Assembly: GCA_016712445.1 (NCBI GenBank)
Contig: JADJRB010000001.1
Location: 2,418,001 to 2,482,000 of the forward strand
Source: Acidobacteriota bacterium
GTDB lineage: Bacteria; Pseudomonadota; Alphaproteobacteria; Caulobacterales; Hyphomonadaceae
Direction: 5' to 3'
DNA length: 64,000 bases
A program made the translations under genes and the position numbers. Positions 58,550 to 64,000 of this stretch are shown here, piece after piece (position 1 is the stretch's first letter; each line of letters starts with the position of its first letter). The notes beneath the pieces were generated by a model, which was not told where the DNA came from, did not search any database, and saw only the letters and a list, made by a program, of their open reading frames with translations.

Positions 58550-59085
58550 TTGCAGCGTTCGACCTTTCCGCCAGCTGCTCGGGCTGGTGCATCGGCGAAG
58601 CGGGCGGCCCGGTTGAAACCGGGTCGTTCCGCCTGCCGCCGTTTCGTGAGGACATCGGCGGGCTACTGCTCGCCCATAGCCGCTGGCTCGACGGTTTCCT
58701 CAAAGGCGACCAGATCAAGCTCGTCGCTTTCGAGAAGCCCGTCCGGCCCTTCGCCGCGCTGAACCTCGAGACGGCGCGGAAGCTGTACGGCCTTGCCGGC
58801 GTCCTCGAAATGGAATGTGCCCGGCGCGGGATACCGGCCCGGCAGGTCTCGAACACCGAGGCCAAGAAGCTCTGCTACGGCAACGGCGGTCTGAAGTCGG
58901 CCGAGGCGAAGAAGGTGGCCGTGCCGCGCGCCCAGCTCTGGGGATTCGACCCCAAGGGGCACGACGAGGCCGACGCCTGCGCGGTCTGGCTCGTTGCGGT
59001 GAAGCATTGGCACCCGGAAGAGTTCAAGGCCTGGGAAGCCTGCCGCCGCGCCGCTGGCGCCGAAGCCGGGGAGACCCTGCTGTGA
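58546..59085 (+). CDS. RuvC-like Holliday junction resolvase
   Basis: A 179-aa protein of the RNase H fold. The acidic residues appear in order: Asp in AAFDLSASCSGWCI, Glu in LVAFEKPVRPF, and the C-terminal pair in GHDEADACAVWLV. GLAGVLEMECARRGIPARQV and the Lys-rich VSNTEAKKLCYG stretch are as in phage crossover junction endonucleases. It resolves branched replication and recombination intermediates before packaging. The GTG start overlaps the upstream stop. Confidence 0.85.
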   Translation: MIAAFDLSASCSGWCIGEAGGPVETGSFRLPPFREDIGGLLLAHSRWLDGFLKGDQIKLVAFEKPVRPFAALNLETARKLYGLAGVLEMECARRGIPARQVSNTEAKKLCYGNGGLKSAEAKKVAVPRAQLWGFDPKGHDEADACAVWLVAVKHWHPEEFKAWEACRRAAGAEAGETLL

Positions 59086-59243
59086 GGGCGTCACTGAAGT
59101 TCGCGGTCGTGACGACGTTGGCACTGGCTAGCTGGGCCCTTCTCGGGATGTCGGTCTCCTTGGTTGCCGATTTCCTCGGGGAACATTGGCTCAAGACACC
59201 CGTAAGGATCGCGAACTCGAACCCGCTTAGGGGTGGGATGTGA
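59082..59243 (+). CDS. Small single-TM protein (53 aa)
   Basis: The GTG start overlaps the resolvase stop (GTGA). One TM segment, FAVVTTLALASWALLGMSVS, occupies residues 7-26; a short hydrophilic tail follows. The stop overlaps the next start. Tight coupling on both sides is the main support. Function unknown. Confidence 0.6.
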   Translation: MRASLKFAVVTTLALASWALLGMSVSLVADFLGEHWLKTPVRIANSNPLRGGM

Positions 59244-59806
59244 TGTTCGAAACGCTCCTGCCTCTCTCCTATGACCTGATCATGGCCGACCCGCCGTGGT
59301 CGTTCGAGTCGTGGTCAGACAAGGGCAAGCACAAGGCGGCGTCGGCTCACTACGACCTCATGGATCTCGACGCCATCAAGGCGATGCCTGTCTCACACCT
59401 CGGGCGCGGCGACTGTCTGCTTTGGCTCTGGGCAACCCATCCGATGTTGCGCGAGGCGCTCGACGTCATGGATGCATGGGGGTTCCGCTATGTCACGAGC
59501 GGGGTCTGGGTGAAGCGGACCAAGACCGGCAAGCTGGCCTTTGGCACGGGCTACCGGCTGCGCTGCGCCTCTGAGCCTTTCCTGATCGGGACGCTTGGGA
59601 ATCCGAAGACCGCTAAGAACGTCCGCACCGTGATCGAAGGCCCGGCGCGCGAACATTCGCGCAAGCCCGAAGAGGCCTATCGGGAGGCGGAAGCGATGGG
59701 ACAGGGGGCGCTTCGGCGCCTCGACCTTTTCAGCCGGCAGTCGCGCCCCGGCTGGGACACATGGGGCAACGAGGCGGGCAAGTTCGACGAGGTGGCACGT
59801 GTCTGA
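59243..59806 (+). CDS. MT-A70 family adenine methyltransferase
   Basis: A 187-aa protein. The catalytic motif DPPW is in LIMADPPWSFESW near residues 14-17. GDCLLWLWATHP and GFRYVTSGVWVKRTKTGK form the SAM and substrate strands, and GTGYRLRCASEPFLIGTLG follows. In phages this family makes N6-methyladenine in DNA. The GTG directly before the ATG could also start translation. Confidence 0.88.
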   Translation: MFETLLPLSYDLIMADPPWSFESWSDKGKHKAASAHYDLMDLDAIKAMPVSHLGRGDCLLWLWATHPMLREALDVMDAWGFRYVTSGVWVKRTKTGKLAFGTGYRLRCASEPFLIGTLGNPKTAKNVRTVIEGPAREHSRKPEEAYREAEAMGQGALRRLDLFSRQSRPGWDTWGNEAGKFDEVARV

Positions 59807-60617
59807 TCTCCTTCGCCCCATTGCGCCCATAAAGGCGCCCGACATTTCGCCCGCCTCCCTGAAGGTGCGGCCCGAGCTGACCTGGCTTCCGCTGTCGGCC
59901 CTCGTCATCAACGATGAATACCAGCGCAGCCTTTCCGAGCGCTCGCACCGCATAATCCGGCGGATGGTCGCCGGCTTCGATTGGGGGCGCGTCAAGGCGC
60001 TTTCGGTCGTCGAAACCAAAGGTGGCGCTTTCGAGGTGATCGATGGTCAGCACACGGCAATCGCCGCCGCGACGCACGGCGGGATCGAGTCGCTTCCCTG
60101 CCTGATCACGCGCGGCAAGACGGTCGCTGAATGCGCGGCCGACTTCGTCAGCCTCAATCAGGACCGCCTCGCCATGACGCCGATGCAGGTGTTCTTTGCC
60201 GAGCTCGCCGCCGGCGACGAGATCGCCGCGGAGGTTCAGCGGGGCGTCCAGTCGGCCGGGGGCCGCATCCTCAAGGGGCCGCCGGCGCTGGGCGTCTATC
60301 AACCCGGCGATCTGATTTGCGTCGGCCAGCTCAAGATGCTCGCGAAGCGGGGAGGCCCGGTCTACGTCAAGCGCGCGGTGGCGATCGGCGTTGCGGCCGG
60401 CCTGACCCCGATCAAGGGCGGTACGCTTAAGGCGATCGAGGCCATCATCTGGGGCAACGGGATCCCGGTAGAGGACGAGGCCATCATCCGTGTGCTTCGC
60501 CGCCACGGGCAGGACACTCTGACCGGGACGGCATCGGTGCGCGCCAAGGCGCAAGGCCTCCCGATCCACAAGGTGCTTGCCGGCGTCATCCGCGCGAACA
60601 TGGCGGAGGCCGCCTGA
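59799..60617 (+). CDS. ParB N-domain-like phage protein (DUF6551-like)
   Basis: A 272-aa protein. Residues 25-110 resemble a ParB/Srx fold: LTWLPLSALVINDEYQRSLS, then FEVIDGQHTAIAAATHG with the DGQHT motif. The C-terminal half is helical (AVAIGVAAGLTPIKGGTLKA) and has no HTH that is clear by eye. The GTG start overlaps the methyltransferase end by eight bases. It may be a nuclease or nucleotide-binding factor in replication; it is not a partition ParB, since no parA is present. Confidence 0.72.
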   Translation: MSDLLRPIAPIKAPDISPASLKVRPELTWLPLSALVINDEYQRSLSERSHRIIRRMVAGFDWGRVKALSVVETKGGAFEVIDGQHTAIAAATHGGIESLPCLITRGKTVAECAADFVSLNQDRLAMTPMQVFFAELAAGDEIAAEVQRGVQSAGGRILKGPPALGVYQPGDLICVGQLKMLAKRGGPVYVKRAVAIGVAAGLTPIKGGTLKAIEAIIWGNGIPVEDEAIIRVLRRHGQDTLTGTASVRAKAQGLPIHKVLAGVIRANMAEAA

Positions 60618-62086
60618 TGGCTGACGGCTCCGCCTCCATCGCGCCGCCGCACAACCTGGCCGCTGAAGCGGCGGTGCTTGGCGCCATTCTCTTCGACAAC
60701 ACGGCATTCAAGTCCGTCTCGGAATTGATCGAGGCGGAGCACTTCTACGCCCCGGCCCACCGGCACCTCTTCGAAGTCATCGCCGCCCAGATCGCTGCGG
60801 GCCACACCGCAGACGGTGTCACGCTCTCGGAGCACTTCCATGCCGAAGAAAAGCTGACCGAGATTGGCGGCACGAAATACCTCCTCGACCTGATCGACGC
60901 CGCCGCGTTCGGCCCCGAGATCCGGGACTACGCCTGGATCATCCGGGACCTCTGGACCCGGCGCGCGTTGATCAGGTTCGGCGCCGACGTACAGGCCGAC
61001 GCCACGCTGATGCCGGTCGACAGGAACGGGCAAGCGGCGGCGATGGACGCCAGCGCGGGCCTCGAGTCGATCCTCAAGAGCGCGATGATCCGCACCCGGC
61101 AGATCAACATGGCCGACGAGGTCATGGACGGGGTGATCGGTCGGATCAGCGAAACACTCGCTTCAGGAAAGCCGCTGCCGGCCGGGATATCGACGGGCCT
61201 CGCGGATCTCGATGAGCAGCTCGGCAAGATGCACCCCGGCGACCTGATTGTCCTGGCCGGGCGTCCCGGCATGGGCAAGACCGCCATCAGCCTCCACCTC
61301 GCCCACCGGTCGCTGCGCCGGGATCAGGAAGGCTTCGAGCACCCCGCCCGCTGCGCCTTCTTCTCACTCGAGATGGATGATGATCCGCTGGCGCACCGCG
61401 TCATGTCGATGGCCGCGCGTTTCCAGCGCAAGGGGAAGGTGCCCTACCGCAACATCCGCAAGGGCCGTATCGGGCAGAACGAGGCGGCCATCCTGAAGGC
61501 GGCCGTCGCCCATCTGCCGAAGACGGTGGCCTGGCACACCACGGGCGACCTGACCTTGCCAGAGATCGTCGCCGGATGCCGGCAAGCGTCCCGGAAGCTG
61601 GGCGGCCTCGACCTTGTGATCATCGATTACCTGCAGCTGATCCAGTACGAGATCGGGCGCGGCGAGAATGACGCCGGCGCCATCGGCAAGGTCACCAAGG
61701 GGCTGAAAGCCCTCGCGAAAGAACTCGGTGTGCCGATCATCTGCCTCTCGCAGCTCAGCCGCGAGGTCGAGCAGCGCGACAACAAGCGCCCGCAGCTTTC
61801 CGACCTTCGCGCCTCCGGTGCCATCGAACAGGACGCCGATGCGGTCGTCTTCGTCTACCGCGATGAATACTACCTCGCGAAGGAAGAGCCGAAGGGTGGG
61901 CCGTCGACCACGAACACCAAGTGGCATGAGTGGCAGAACGAATTGCGCGAGGCTGAGGGCGTCGTCGAACTGATCGCCGCCAAGGTGCGCCAGGGCAAGC
62001 CCGGCACGATCAAAGTCCACGTCGAGTTCGAGACGAATACGGTCTGCGCCGACAAGCGGGAATTGCAACAGGAGGGGCTGCTTTGA
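60617..62086 (+). CDS. dnaB: Replicative DNA helicase (DnaB family)
   Basis: A 489-aa hexameric helicase. The N-terminal domain starts PPHNLAAEAAVLGAILFD. The RecA-like domain has Walker A GRPGMGKT (residues 215-222), Walker B LVIIDYLQLIQ, and the conserved LSQLSREVEQRDNKRPQLSD and LRASGAIEQDADAVVFVYRD. The phage thus brings its own helicase, loaded by the initiator encoded next. It is coupled to neighbours by TGATG and TTGA overlaps. Confidence 0.95.
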   Translation: MADGSASIAPPHNLAAEAAVLGAILFDNTAFKSVSELIEAEHFYAPAHRHLFEVIAAQIAAGHTADGVTLSEHFHAEEKLTEIGGTKYLLDLIDAAAFGPEIRDYAWIIRDLWTRRALIRFGADVQADATLMPVDRNGQAAAMDASAGLESILKSAMIRTRQINMADEVMDGVIGRISETLASGKPLPAGISTGLADLDEQLGKMHPGDLIVLAGRPGMGKTAISLHLAHRSLRRDQEGFEHPARCAFFSLEMDDDPLAHRVMSMAARFQRKGKVPYRNIRKGRIGQNEAAILKAAVAHLPKTVAWHTTGDLTLPEIVAGCRQASRKLGGLDLVIIDYLQLIQYEIGRGENDAGAIGKVTKGLKALAKELGVPIICLSQLSREVEQRDNKRPQLSDLRASGAIEQDADAVVFVYRDEYYLAKEEPKGGPSTTNTKWHEWQNELREAEGVVELIAAKVRQGKPGTIKVHVEFETNTVCADKRELQQEGLL

Positions 62087-62955
62087 GCAACAAGGCGATG
62101 ACATGGGCCGTAGAGGCGAAAGTGAAGGGGTCGCACAAGCTCGTCCTGATGCTGCTGGCCGAGGCGCACAATGGCCATACCGGGGCATGCTTTCCGTCGC
62201 AGGAATGGATCGAGGAAAAGAGCGGGTTGGCCGACAGTACCGTCGCGGCCTGCATCAAGGAACTCGAAGATTGGGGCTTCCTGACCCGGCATACGAAGGC
62301 GCTGGGGCGCGGCAAAGGTAGCCGCCGGGACTTCGAGTTACACCTCCATATTTTAGACCCCCAGATTTTAGAGGTCCAAAATACAGGCGTTAGACCTCTA
62401 AAAAACCAGCCTTTAGACCCCCGGATTTCAGGTGGTCTCTATAAGGATGAACCGGAACTTAACCGGAAGGAACCGGAACAGGCGCCTGACCGGCCTGACC
62501 TTGGTCCGGTCCTGAAAGCCATCTGGGACGCAGGCCCCCCGCAGTCCCGGGAGCGATCAAGCAAGAAGCGTGTCGCCGAATCCGTCTCGAGGATCCTCAA
62601 GGCCCGGAAGGATATCGCCGCGGAGCAGTTGCTCGCGGCCTGGCATGCCTTCCTGCGCACACCTGACGCCCGGAAAGAGCAGGGCAGGTTCTGCCCTGGC
62701 ATCCACGTCTGGCTGAACGACAATCGCTTCGACGCCTTCCTGCAACCGGCCGAGGCAGCGGCGAAGGCCACGCCCGAAGACGAGCGCCGGCTGAACCTCG
62801 AGCGATGCTTCTACCAATACGGCAGCGGCGGGGCGTGGCGGGGCCGTGAATTCGGCTGCCCGGTCAAGCCGGATGATCCTGAGGCGGCCGGGCTCTACCC
62901 GGATGACCTCTACGCGAAGTACCGGGTCGAGCGGCCACGGGGGGCGGCGGCATGA
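62083..62955 (+). CDS. Winged-helix replication initiator-like protein
   Basis: A 290-aa protein from a TTG start with GGAGGGG upstream. Residues 15-75 are a winged helix (HKLVLMLLAEAHNGHTGACF, then SGLADSTVAACIKELEDWGF), as in phage O/DnaD-like initiators. A variable linker (residues 88-130) is encoded by repeat-rich DNA. The C-terminal part (KRVAESVSRILKARKDI, then FCPGIHVWLNDNRFDAFL) is shared with several phage replication proteins. Position next to dnaB and internal repeats point to origin binding and helicase loading. Confidence 0.78.
   Translation: MSNKAMTWAVEAKVKGSHKLVLMLLAEAHNGHTGACFPSQEWIEEKSGLADSTVAACIKELEDWGFLTRHTKALGRGKGSRRDFELHLHILDPQILEVQNTGVRPLKNQPLDPRISGGLYKDEPELNRKEPEQAPDRPDLGPVLKAIWDAGPPQSRERSSKKRVAESVSRILKARKDIAAEQLLAAWHAFLRTPDARKEQGRFCPGIHVWLNDNRFDAFLQPAEAAAKATPEDERRLNLERCFYQYGSGGAWRGREFGCPVKPDDPEAAGLYPDDLYAKYRVERPRGAAA
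62351..62478 (+). other. Candidate phage replication origin with iteron-like repeats
   Basis: Inside the initiator gene: TTTAGACCCCC occurs at 62352 and 62412 (60 bp apart), and TTAGACCTC at 62390; inverted relatives GAGGTCC and GGTGGTC lie between and after. AACCGGAA is repeated three times at 62450, 62461 and 62471, about one helical turn apart. The stretch is more A+T-rich than the genes around it. Lambda carries its origin in gene O in the same manner. Confidence 0.55.
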
Positions 62956-63281
62956 CCGGTTCGCACAAAGCCCTCCGGGAGCAGATCAAGGCGCTCGACG
63001 CCGACGGCGTCCACGGCGCCGAGATATCACGTCGGCTCAATTGCAGTCGGTCCTATGTCAGCCAGGTCCTGAGCTTCACCAACGTCCTTTTGCCGACGCA
63101 AGCGGCCAAGCCGGCGCCGCATCGACGCGCCCCGGCGCCGACGACGTGCCAGCGTCCCGACCGCCGCAAGGGCTTCGCTGTCTGCGGCGAGCCGAAGATG
63201 AAGACGGCTTGCGGCGAGACGCTCGGCGTCTGCGCCTATCACTTCGAGACGACGAAGCCGCATGGGGGGATGAAGCTTTGA
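62952..63281 (+). CDS. HTH phage protein (109 aa) with Cys/His tail
   Basis: Residues 5-45 form a resolvase-type HTH (LREQIKALDADGVHGAEISR, RLNCSRSYVSQVL). The C-terminal 35 residues have four Cys and a His (FAVCGEPKMKTACGETLGVC, AYHFE) and may bind zinc. The ATG overlaps the initiator stop by four bases and its stop overlaps the gcrA-like start. It is probably a transcription or replication regulator. Confidence 0.68.
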   Translation: MTGSHKALREQIKALDADGVHGAEISRRLNCSRSYVSQVLSFTNVLLPTQAAKPAPHRRAPAPTTCQRPDRRKGFAVCGEPKMKTACGETLGVCAYHFETTKPHGGMKL

Positions 63282-63817
63282 GCGCCGATGGGGCCGCCAA
63301 GGCGATCTCTGCGGAATGGGGCGAGGCGGAAATCGTCCGTCTGCGCACACTGTGGGGCGAGGGCCACACCGCACCGGTGGTCGCTTCGCGACTCAACGCC
63401 GAATTCGCCAATGGTCGCACGAAGATGGCGGTGACCGGCAAGGTCAGCCGCCTGGGCCTGCCGCCGCGCAGCGTTGAGACGAACCGCCAACAGGGCCGGA
63501 TGAACAGCAAAGGCAGGGCCAGCCGCGATGCGCCGGCAGAGCCTTCGCCTGAGCGCAAGGCCGGACTGGCGAGGGTGTGGATCAGGAAACCGCGCCTGCT
63601 TCCGGGCCAATCGGTCGAGGATGGCCTGACGATCATCGAGATCCGCGACGGCCAATGCCGCTACGCGCTGACCGCCGAGGCGCCGCACCGCTTTTGCGGC
63701 CGAAAGCAGAAGGCGGGCCGCGCCTACTGCGCCGCCCATGCAAAGGGCCTGACCGTTCCGGCGCCGCCGCCCGGAAATCCCCACGCACCCGAAGCCGCAA
63801 AGGATGCAAAGCCATGA
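63278..63817 (+). CDS. gcrA: Phage-encoded GcrA homologue
   Basis: A 179-aa protein from a TTG start (TTGA overlap). The N-terminal DNA-binding unit is EWGEAEIVRLRTLWGEGHTA, with KMAVTGKVSRLGLPPRS, the GcrA recognition-helix pattern. After a basic linker, the C-terminal domain CRYALTAEAPHRFCGRKQKA, followed by GRAYCAAHAKGL, matches the GcrA sigma70-binding end. In Caulobacter GcrA activates genes at CcrM-methylated GANTC promoters. A phage copy could redirect host cell-cycle transcription. Confidence 0.8.
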   Translation: MSADGAAKAISAEWGEAEIVRLRTLWGEGHTAPVVASRLNAEFANGRTKMAVTGKVSRLGLPPRSVETNRQQGRMNSKGRASRDAPAEPSPERKAGLARVWIRKPRLLPGQSVEDGLTIIEIRDGQCRYALTAEAPHRFCGRKQKAGRAYCAAHAKGLTVPAPPPGNPHAPEAAKDAKP

Positions 63818-64000
63818 TGACCGCAGCCAACGATGCAGAGAGCGGGCAAGGCGCGAGCCTTGACCGGATTGCCGAGGCGGCCGAGTCGGCGGCGGTCGAC
63901 CAGATCGTCGGCGAAATCAACCGCACCTGGTCGTCGATGGTCTCGTCGATCATCGAGACCGGACGCCTGCTCGTCCGCCTCAAGAGCGAGACGGCGCACG
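63814..64000 (+). CDS. DUF3102-like protein (partial, N-terminal)
   Basis: The ATG overlaps the gcrA stop by four bases and the frame is open to the window end (62 codons). It reads as a long helix, with LDRIAEAAESAAVDQIVGEI and ETGRLLVRLKSETAHG, resembling the start of DUF3102 proteins found in phages and plasmids. The rest is outside the window. Confidence 0.6.
   Translation, partial: MMTAANDAESGQGASLDRIAEAAESAAVDQIVGEINRTWSSMVSSIIETGRLLVRLKSETAH

Larger units (their letters stand above)
42330..64000. mobile_element. Temperate prophage, left part (right end not in window)
   Basis: From the split tRNA-Ser to the window end all genes are phage-like: a tyrosine integrase, a RecE/RecT-like pair, an exonuclease, a CI/LexA-type repressor and Cro-like protein with shared operators, a RuvC-like resolvase, DnaB and an initiator with an internal origin. 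No terminase, capsid, tail or lysis gene is in view; those should follow to the right. Genes overlap by 1-8 bases through most of it, typical of phage operons. Confidence 0.92.

Noticed and set aside
59799..60617. Plasmid-type partition ParB
   Set aside because: There is no parA neighbour, no parS-like repeats and no clear HTH. The domain resembles phage ParB-fold proteins of unknown function.
42330..64000. CRISPR array, toxin-antitoxin pair or insertion sequence inside the prophage
   Set aside because: No regularly spaced repeats, no recognised toxin or antitoxin family pair and no transposase was found. The paired small genes overlap because of operon packing.

Overview
The window is about 64 kb of high-GC alphaproteobacterial chromosome. 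The best guess is a Hyphomonas- or Hirschia-like member of the Hyphomonadaceae. The reasons are the gene order purM-DUF2066-hdaA-ppk1-ppx-rnd-aspS, the block NDUFA12-DUF2155-aat-accC-accB-aroQ, a holdfast-type polysaccharide locus, and a GcrA homologue carried by the prophage. All family calls come from reading motifs and neighbourhoods; no database search was possible.

Region 1 (1-9100): the start of lptF (leaving the window), pepA, holC and palindromic intergenic repeats. These are followed by a small uptake and catabolism locus: a thioesterase, an MFS transporter, an alpha/beta hydrolase, a TetR regulator and a TonB-dependent receptor. A 16-bp dyad (TTCAAC-N4-GTTGAA) lies once between the hydrolase and tetR and twice, 20 bp apart, over the receptor promoter, so the locus looks like one TetR-controlled regulon.

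Region 2 (9300-22300): ndk, an unusual protein with four RanBP2-type zinc fingers, an oxidoreductase, a small acetyltransferase, purN-purM, DUF2066, hdaA, ppk1-ppx, rnd and aspS. Region 3 (22300-34950): a secreted HAF-repeat protein, a secreted pentapeptide-repeat protein, a 746-aa relative of class II ribonucleotide reductase that seems to have lost its catalytic core, NDUFA12, an MlaD-like protein, DUF2155, aat, an enoyl-CoA hydratase, accC-accB, aroQ, thiS-thiG, a HAD phosphatase and a 2-oxoglutarate/Fe(II)-type oxygenase. Region 4 (35000-42150): a compact export and synthesis locus resembling hfsD-hfsA-hfsB plus two glycosyltransferases, a deacetylase and a priming phosphoglycosyltransferase, i.e. 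holdfast polysaccharide synthesis.

Region 5 (42,300 to the window end): the left part of a temperate prophage integrated in the anticodon arm of a tRNA-Ser(GCU) gene; only the tRNA 5' half remains here. A leftward operon of more than 20 tightly overlapping genes (54,396 down to 42,355) carries a RecE/RecT-like recombination pair, a DEDD exonuclease, a C5-methyltransferase-like protein, several small zinc-binding proteins, a broken HerA-like ATPase, a nuclease-like lipoprotein and the integrase. A control region holds a LexA/CI-type repressor, a Cro-like protein and two operator pairs with identical geometry. These operators flank a cassette of four rightward genes (three with signal or membrane segments) that may be lysogenic-conversion genes. 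The rightward early operon carries a RuvC-like resolvase, an MT-A70 methyltransferase, a ParB-like protein, a DnaB helicase, an initiator-like protein with an embedded iteron-like origin, and a GcrA homologue. The right end of the prophage and attR lie outside the window.
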